Source: Lates calcarifer (lineage: Eukaryota > Chordata > Actinopteri > Centropomidae). From it: a DNA stretch of 64,000 nucleotides. The position numbers and the translations under genes are program-made. The notes below the pieces were generated by a model that made no database searches, was not told the origin of the DNA, and saw only the letters and a list, made by a program, of their open reading frames with translations. The DNA lies in NCBI RefSeq assembly GCF_001640805.2, contig NC_066833.1, forward strand, positions 7,086,814 through 7,150,813, written 5' to 3'. Within the stretch, counting starts at the first letter, position 1. Every line of letters begins with the position of its first letter. Shown piece by piece: positions 57,014-64,000 of this stretch.

Positions 57014-59849
57014 GTGAGTACTTTCACTTACACTTTTTCATTCAAAACTTTTCATGTCAACTTGTGTATTTCTTCAATTGGTTACTGCATCTTTTACCTG
57101 AATGTCTGCTCCTTCTATTTTTGTGTGTGTGCACATCACTAGTGGTATCACCTTGTGTGAATGTGAACCAGTGAATCACTGGTGCACACAGTCCTAAGTC
57201 TACTTGACACTATATGGGGAAAACATTGTTCAGATGAGATGTGACAAAAGTGCAGAATTACCTTATGGTATCACCTTCACTGCAGCAGACTGGAGTCACT
57301 GTCAGTGTGTTTACATGCTGGCTATTAATTTGATTATAACCAGAGTAAGATAATTCTTACATTATTACATACCTCAACACCTGAGGGTCCTTTTGAGTTT
57401 TTGTTGTTGTTGTTGTTTCAGGCATTTAGTGTTTACTAGGGAGCAAACAGTGAAGAGCTGGCAGGAAATGTAGGGAGGGAGTGAGGGAAATGACACACAT
57501 CCAACATAGTTTGCAGGCTAGAATCTAACCAGGGGTGTCACAGTCAGAATCTCAAACACCCCAGGAAACCAGGATGTGTGTTTATGTAGGTTCTTAGTCA
57601 TCCAGGCAAGTGATAGAGTCAAAGGTAGCTGGACTTCATCAGTTTTCATCCCAAAATTGTACTTTTAAAATCTGATTGTTTGTATTATTATCAAAATAAA
57701 CATGTTAGTCATCAGTTTTTTTTCTATATAACAGCGTACTCTGCCCTAAATACATTTTAAACAATTTTATATTATCCAATTGTATTTATTTGAAAGAGGA
57801 CATTGAGGTTGCCAGTAATGGTTTACTTTTTTCTAAGAAGTGACAGTTTTAAGGAAGTTAGTAACAATGCAAACTGGGGATCTTAGAATAAAATGTTTTG
57901 TAATTCAACAGAGGCAAAATACACCAATAAATTGAACCAAACCCGATTGTGGACTTTAATTGGACTCTCAAACAAGTCAAAAAAATTTTGAAACATCTTA
58001 ACTCTGGATCTTCTTTCAGGCATGAGTATAGATTTTGAATATACACATACATGTGAGAATATCATACATCCATGAAGAATATGGAGCAAACATAATGCCT
58101 GAAGCTGTTTGGAAAACATACAAATCCCCTAAACAACAAAAATAAGATCATAAAGCTTTATAATCCCTTTAAATAACCTTTTAATTTGTCTCCTGCAGAG
58201 CACATCTGCCACCAGTTATTAGATTTATTAGTACATAAAAGAAGAAATATCCTCAGGGTTTATTATCTGATCATGGCCCTGAATAACCCCAGATCTTTTT
58301 CTTTCTGGGCTTGAAACAATGCTCAAGCTGAGATTGAACATTTAACTCTCTACTGCTAAAAACAAAATCCTTGTAGAAGAGCATAGGTCAGTTTATCATG
58401 AAAAGCACAGATCACTTCTGTTCCAATCTCATCTACTTCTCATTCTCTGTATTTAGGCCAGCCTTGGCATTTGCTTATGTTCTGTTGTTATACTCCCCTT
58501 GTTCAGCACTCGCCTCCTTCTCACTTACTCTGCTCAATTCAATTTGTGCCTTAAATGTCTTTCCCTAATATGTGTCATTTGAGCAGAACGGCAGTGCTCC
58601 CTCTCTGGCTGCTTTGAAGAAGCGCCTCTGTGTTTGTCTTGGTTCTCTTTGCTCCTCTGGGAGGAGATCAGGGACTCCAGTCATGGTTGGCATGTTGTCT
58701 CCTCCAGCCCCGCAGTTGTTTGCTGATATTTAGTTGAGGATGACAATAAGCCGGAAGAAAACAAGCTCCTTTTAGGTCAGTAAGAGAGAGAAGGGGTGGA
58801 CTGACAGGGAGAAAGAAAGCTAGAAAAAAAGGGGGGGGGGACTCATCCCTGGATGGGGATTCTCTTGAAAGCTTTCTGTTTGTGGCCCCTAGGGCCGAAT
58901 TAAGGGAGCGTCATTATCCCTGGCAAATTACCACGCTGCCTTTGTGGTCCAGCCATGGTACATTAGGGTGCCTTAAAACGTGGCCGAGCTGTACCCATTC
59001 AGCTCACAAAGAGAGGGGCCGCTGGCAGATCCTTGGCCTGTTTCACAGAGGAAGCATTCACACCACATCGGGGGGATGGTGATGGTGAGGGAGAGGGTCT
59101 CCTGAAATGAGTAAAAATCACTCAGGCCAAGGCTGACATGACATAATTTTAAAACGCATGCCAGCTGATGATGTCATCACTTGGCTTCATCCAAAGTTTG
59201 ATCAGTCGTGGAAATCGTAGATCTGATAAAGAGACTCATAAACGTTTCCATGCCGGTTCTGTCAGACCTGTATGCATACATCCACTACACATGCTAGGAT
59301 TTGAAAGCAGTCTTTAATTGCCAATCAGCCACGTAGCAACAAATCCACAGCTTGCTACAATGGTGGAACATTTTTCCTTCAACTTTTGTGATTTCCAGTC
59401 GCACCCTCAAGTAAACTACAGCAACTGTCAGATTTTTGTCTCATCCTATCCAGTGAAAAGTCTCTCATGAATATCATGCACAGGTGTGTCCAGTTCATCT
59501 GTATGTTACCTGAGGACATTGCACCAGCAGTCACTGAGTCACTCCTACATGAAGAGGGAAAGACAAAATTGCAGCTGTCTGTCTTGTTTCTGTACCCGTA
59601 ATATTCCCACACAGCCAATTTTGTTTTTTTCTGACATTATGAATCATGAATACAGGTAGCTCACTACTCACACAAACCAGAGGGGGAGGGGTCTTGTTAA
59701 TCTGCACTGCACATGACCTGAGGGATTCCTGCACTCTCTGTCTTGGATGACTCATTTTAACGTGGGGCAGAAGCAGCTTATACTGTAGGAATGGTATGCC
59801 GGAAAATATTAGTGGTTTTGAAACCACTGACCCATACTTATTTCAATCA
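57014..59849. other. Putative intron of the plus-strand gene
   Basis: No coding exon recognised. The G-run AAAAAAAGGGGGGGGGG at 58824-58840 is simple sequence. The segment at about 58880-59100 is GC-balanced and unlike its surroundings; it may be conserved non-coding DNA (see findings). Confidence 0.35.
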
Positions 59850-60120
59850 GTCCTTTGGTCAATTAACAGAAAATTAATTGGTTTTGATAATTTATAAATT
59901 AATCAATCAATCAAGTCTCCTTAAAGCAAAAATGCCAAATGTTCTCTGGTTGCACCTTCTCAAATGTGTAGCTTTGTTGATTTATGTTATTATAAATAAA
60001 ATAAAAGATGTCACCCTTCAGAAACTGTAGTTGACTGGTGAACAACTGGGACACATTTAATTATATGAACTTGTTTGTAGAAAAAAATCAAATGCAAGAT
60101 AATACTTTGCCAATAACTGA
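59850..60120 (+). mobile_element. Decayed hAT-family copy
   Basis: CAATTAACAGAAAATTAATTGG, AAGCAAAAATGCCAAATGTT, CTCTGGTTGCACCTTCTCAA and ATGTGTAGCTTTG follow the left-to-middle order of the family at 8262-8505. The right half is poorly preserved and no terminus is clear. Confidence 0.65.
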
Positions 60121-61269
60121 TTAAAAGTTTTTAACGTCACTCTCCTGTCTATGTGAAACAATGTGAATTACAGTTTGACTTGAAACATTGTAGGGAATAA
60201 AACAGCACTCCAAACTGAATACTCTTGTCAGAAATTGTTCTCAAAGGCTCCTGGGTCCCCCTTGGGATCTGGTTAATTTTCTCAGTTAGCTAGCTACTCC
60301 AAAAGATATTAAGAATAACAGTCTTGCTTTAAAATGTAAAGTAATGAGCAGGTGCCCAGTCCGGCAAAGACAAAAGAACTGGAGATACATTGTTTGACCT
60401 GGTCAGTGCTCTAATGTTTTGGGGGTTATCTGAGATGTTTGGATGAGTGTCTTTTGTCCTCCCACAGGAGTAAAGGCACTCTTTTAGTCTGTGAAAGATT
60501 CCAGTTGTTGTGGGGTGCTTGCAACATATAAATGTCAGTGATGGATGACATCCGCTGCAAGGTTTGTTAGTTTTTGTTTCAAACATCAGCAGGTAGCTCA
60601 GACTCAATATAGAGCAATCAGAGCTGATCCTCAGGGCCTGAAATGGTTGAATCAAGTTTTTACCAAAGGCCCATAAAGTCAGAGTGCCCCATGAGCTGCA
60701 ATGTCCAATTCTTCAAAGAAAACTAGCTGAAGGTAAAATTCCTAGTGTGTGAAATGTTTGTTCTTGGCAACTTGCCTTTATTTATCATCTAATCAACTGG
60801 AAGCTTTACCTCAGCGATTGATGTCTTCTTAGTTTTATTTTTCTTTCTACAATAGGTGGGAGATATCATTACTTTCCAACACTGTTTCCTGGTTTTATGA
60901 ACTCAATCCCTCTGCTGAAGTAGATGAAGGAAGGGAGGAGGCTTTTGTCCAGGAGCTGTTGTGGAAACCCCCAGCCTGTAAATCCTGTGCTGATCTTTGG
61001 ATCATTAAGCTGTGAGCCCTGAGTCCTTAGGTTCTTTATCACCAGGCCTGGATTCCAGGGCATAATGGAGGCTAACTGACTAATGATTAGCTGTCTTCTA
61101 CAGCTACTCTACTAGAGCTGGCTGCTGCTGCCTGTCTGAATGGGAGGAGGCTATGAAAACATATAAATCTGGCTTCAAATGCTTTGTCTTTTTATCTGTT
61201 TGACTTACTGTCTTCTGAAACTATTCCATAAAGCTTAGTGTGGAATGTAAATGGTTTATGATTTTGTAC
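60121..61269. other. No gene or element recognised
   Basis: Intronic-looking sequence; short open frames only, none with recognisable protein features. Confidence 0.4.
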
Positions 61270-61760
61270 AGCAACATAGATTTAAACTTAACACAAGGCA
61301 GGTTGATGCTGCTGACTAGAAATTCTGGCCATGTGCGTGCCTCAGGAGAAATCCAGATTCATCAGACCAGACATTTTTCCACTCTTTAACTGTCCAGTTT
61401 TGGTGAGCCTATGTCCACTGCATCGTCAGATTTCTGTTCTTGGCTGACAGGAGTGAAACTTGACCTGGTCCTCTTCTGTTGTAGTGAATGTTATGCATTC
61501 TGAGATGCTTTTCTTCTTGCCAAAGTTGTAAAGAGTGGTTATCTGAGATAGCGTGGCCTTACTGCCAGCTTCAATCAGTTTAGCCATTCTCCTCTGATCT
61601 CTCTTACCAACAAATCGTTCCTGTCCTCAGAACTGCTACTCGTTGGATGTTTTTGGGGATCTTTTTTTTGTGCCCTCCTGCATAAACTCTAGAGACTGTT
61701 GTGTGTGAAAATCCCATGAGATCAGCAGTTTCAGAAATACTATAAAACAACTCATGTAAC
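61270..61760 (-). mobile_element. Decayed Tc1-like transposon (same family as 44928-45262)
   Basis: Read on the minus strand, it gives CTGATCTCATGGGATTTTCA, CACAACAGTCTCTAGAGTTT, AGGAACGATTTGTTGGTAAG, GAGAATGGCTAAACTGATTG, CTCAGATAACCACTCTTTAC, TCCTGTCAGCCAAGAACAGA and CTGGTCTGATGAATCTGGA. These follow the order of a Tc1 transposase gene, from the helix-turn-helix region to just past the WSDES block around the second catalytic residue. The remainder of the gene and both terminal repeats are missing, and several frameshifts are present. Confidence 0.8.
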
Positions 61761-64000
61761 TAGTCCTCAATAGATGGTGGAGTAGTTTGTGCACATCTGC
61801 TTGTGAATTTGACAAACAACATTTGCCTCCTCTAAGTGCTGCTGCTGAACAGATTGCCTTGTCTCTAAACAGTCTCTAGGTTTATGGAGCTGAGAGGAAG
61901 ATGACTGGCTTCTGTGAAAGACTAAGATGCTGTGTTTTGGATAATGAAACCCCTTTTTCTCCCTTCTATCAAAAGTCATTGCTTACTTTTCGTTATTCTG
62001 TAGATGCAGGCTTGAATTAGATACAGACCAGACTTTGAAATAAAACTTAAACTAATAAAACTAATAACTATGATCATAGTCTGTCCACTTACAAATTTGA
62101 CTTTGCATTAGCTACTTTTGAAGAGAGCATGTAAGGTCAGTTTTGTGAGGAAGCAAAGATCAGACTAGGATTGAATTATGCTTCAGTGTCAGGTGTCCCA
62201 CCACAGTCTCTTCTAACATAGGACTTGGTCTACAGTCCAGCGCAGGATTTTATCCATTGACCGTAGAACCACCACATCAGTAGGTGTATAGCTTTTCAAC
62301 AGGAAATTTGTTAATAATCAAAGTACATGACATTACATGACATTACATTATTTTATTCACTGTGATAGAGAGTGGTTATTGCCATGACAGACACAACTTT
62401 GATATTCAAAATCATAGATTATTTTCAAAGAACTTAATCCTTTTGAATATTTAATGCCAGAAATCTTTTGGATCATTTGTTTGTTTGAAATTTTTTGTTT
62501 TGTTTTGTTTTTTAACCTGTTCAAGGGGTTTCTGGAGAGGATTTAAGCCACATAAGCTGAGGGTGTAAAGGTAGAGGGTGTTGTACAGATTATGTATCCT
62601 TTGAGACAAATGTATGATATTTGATTTTGGGCTATATAAATAATCCAGTCTTTGGCGACAGGGTCCATGCATTTTGCCCATTCACCACTCTAACCTCAAC
62701 ACCCTTATCGTTTTACCACATATAAAGCAAACTGCTTCTTTCATTAGCACTAAACATTGACAATGAATAGAATTTCTACAGACACTTATACTAAATGTTT
62801 ATACTTAAGCTCTTGCTCTCATTTTTACTGTCCAAAATACTTACTTCATAAATGCTTACAAGAAAACAGTCCAAGCTAATCAATCACAGTTATTTTGGTC
62901 TGGACTTGTCCTCTGGCTGTTGTAGCCCCAACCTGTGGTTACATATGGGGTTGGTAAGCTCCTAAGGCACAAGTATAAATCCAGCTTTAATGTGTTAACA
63001 TTTCTTAAATCCTATTAGAAACCCTTGATTTATTTTGGGCTAAAGCAGACTCAAATGAATCTGACCACAAAGCAGAACTTAACTGTCCCCTCTGTCAGAT
63101 ATCTCACTCTGTGGGGACACCACTTTGACTTTGCTTAGCTGATCAGTTGTGGGTTCCTGGCTGTAAACTTGCTGTTTGCTACTTAATCATTCAGTAAGGA
63201 TTAGTGGCTCTGTGTGTTTTCTAATTATAGACCTGGACTGTGCACTCTCCTCCTCTGTGGGGTCAAATCTAGCCCACCAAGCCCTCAGCCAGCGGCTTAC
63301 TCAGAGATACACTCAACTGCTACTTTCACACATTTATTTCTGTGTTGTTAACTTGCCATCTTTTTATTGTTGTTCTTTATTTTTCTTTTATCACTCCATG
63401 CTCTCTTTTCTCTCCTTTTCTGCCTGTCTAGTTCCTTTTTTTTCTCCCCCTCTCTCCCTTGTTGAGCTCACAACAAAGACTTTTCATTTGGATAAAATAA
63501 AACTCAATGAGGTAGCTGTCAGAATAAATCACTTCCTGTATCAAGGAGGAGACAAGGAATTGCCTGAAAGAAAAGGACACCAATTCTTTCTTTTTCTTTT
63601 TTTTCACACAATCAGTCAGTTCCCTTTCACTTCTTTTCACATCTTGTCATTCTTGGAGAACAATAGGTTTGATTAACCCCTCTGGGAAAGCTCATTATCC
63701 ATTTCCATTACAAAGGTGTTTGTAAGGCACTTGGATTTGAAATGCCTGAGCCAAAAAAACATAGATCAAAAGAATATATTGATGCCCATGAGTTCTGAAA
63801 GACAATATTAGAAAAATGATGGCTGCCAGTCTCAGCTCATGCATCTGTCTTAACAAACAAAAAGAAAAGATGTACCCTGCATAATGTCAGTAAAGTGTTT
63901 TTGATCATTATGACTGCTTTGTGTCCAATCAATCAAAGGGATGCTTGAAACAGAACATGAATATGAGTTGACAGATGCAAAAGATTGAAATTAACTTGGT
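61761..64000. other. No gene recognised to the end of the window
   Basis: AT-rich sequence. TACATGACAT/ATTACATGACATTACA at about 62325-62349 is a short imperfect tandem repeat. Pyrimidine-rich text at 63340-63460 gives spurious frames. No sema5b coding exon could be identified on the plus strand. Confidence 0.4.

Noticed and set aside
63176..63676. 166-codon plus-strand frame near the right edge
   Set aside because: Leu/Phe/Ser-rich translation of pyrimidine-rich DNA; no signal peptide logic, splice context or family resemblance. I considered a sema5b exon and found no semaphorin motif.

Overview
This window is vertebrate nuclear DNA, almost certainly from a ray-finned (teleost) fish. The coding content is tiny and split by GT..AG introns. 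The background is AT-rich. The repeats are of types I know from fish genomes: hAT-like non-autonomous elements, Tc1-like transposons, tRNA-derived SINEs, an L2/CR1-type LINE with an esterase ORF1, and an L1-like LINE. I see no bacterial genes, CRISPR array, tRNA or rRNA gene, or viral gene.

Layout. On the minus strand, bases 1-12662 carry the 5' end of a gene I recognise as pdia5 (protein disulfide isomerase A5). Exon 2 is at 741-867 and exon 1, which encodes only the first seven residues, is at 12642-12662. They are separated by an 11.8-kb intron full of old transposons. About 1.1-1.3 kb upstream of the pdia5 start, on the plus strand, is a probable 5' untranslated exon ending at a clean splice donor (13930). 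In mammals PDIA5 lies head-to-head with SEMA5B, so this plus-strand transcription unit is most likely sema5b. That name rests on synteny, not on sema5b coding sequence. A second candidate exon at 56949-57013 has a strong acceptor, an ATG and a donor. If both exons belong to one gene, 13931-56948 is a giant first intron, and the window ends inside the next intron.

That intron is a transposon graveyard. From left to right I see a SINE with a perfect 13-bp target duplication (16072-16351), hAT fragments, a Tc1 remnant (about 32685-33016), a broken L1-like LINE (about 35020-38629), a tRNA-like SINE (40852-41083), a hAT-like element (about 43481-44262) and the 5' end of a Tc1-like element (about 44928-45262). 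A second copy of that Tc1 family, in the opposite orientation, lies at about 61270-61760.

The most interesting locus is 47700-56155, a three-level nest. An old hAT-like element is cut in two. Between its halves sits an 8.15-kb element with CACTG-type ends and a possible 3-bp target duplication (CAT), as expected of CACTA/EnSpm (CMC) transposons. This element has no visible transposase. It carries a spliced gene-like unit: two putative leader exons and at least two coding exons that join in frame to a clean stop. A nearly intact 5-kb L2-type LINE (esterase ORF1; endonuclease plus reverse transcriptase ORF2), broken by single-base frameshifts, has inserted inside it on the minus strand.

Limits: family names for repeats come from memory of fish repeat families and from comparing copies inside the window. 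No database search was run, and element boundaries marked as approximate are by eye.
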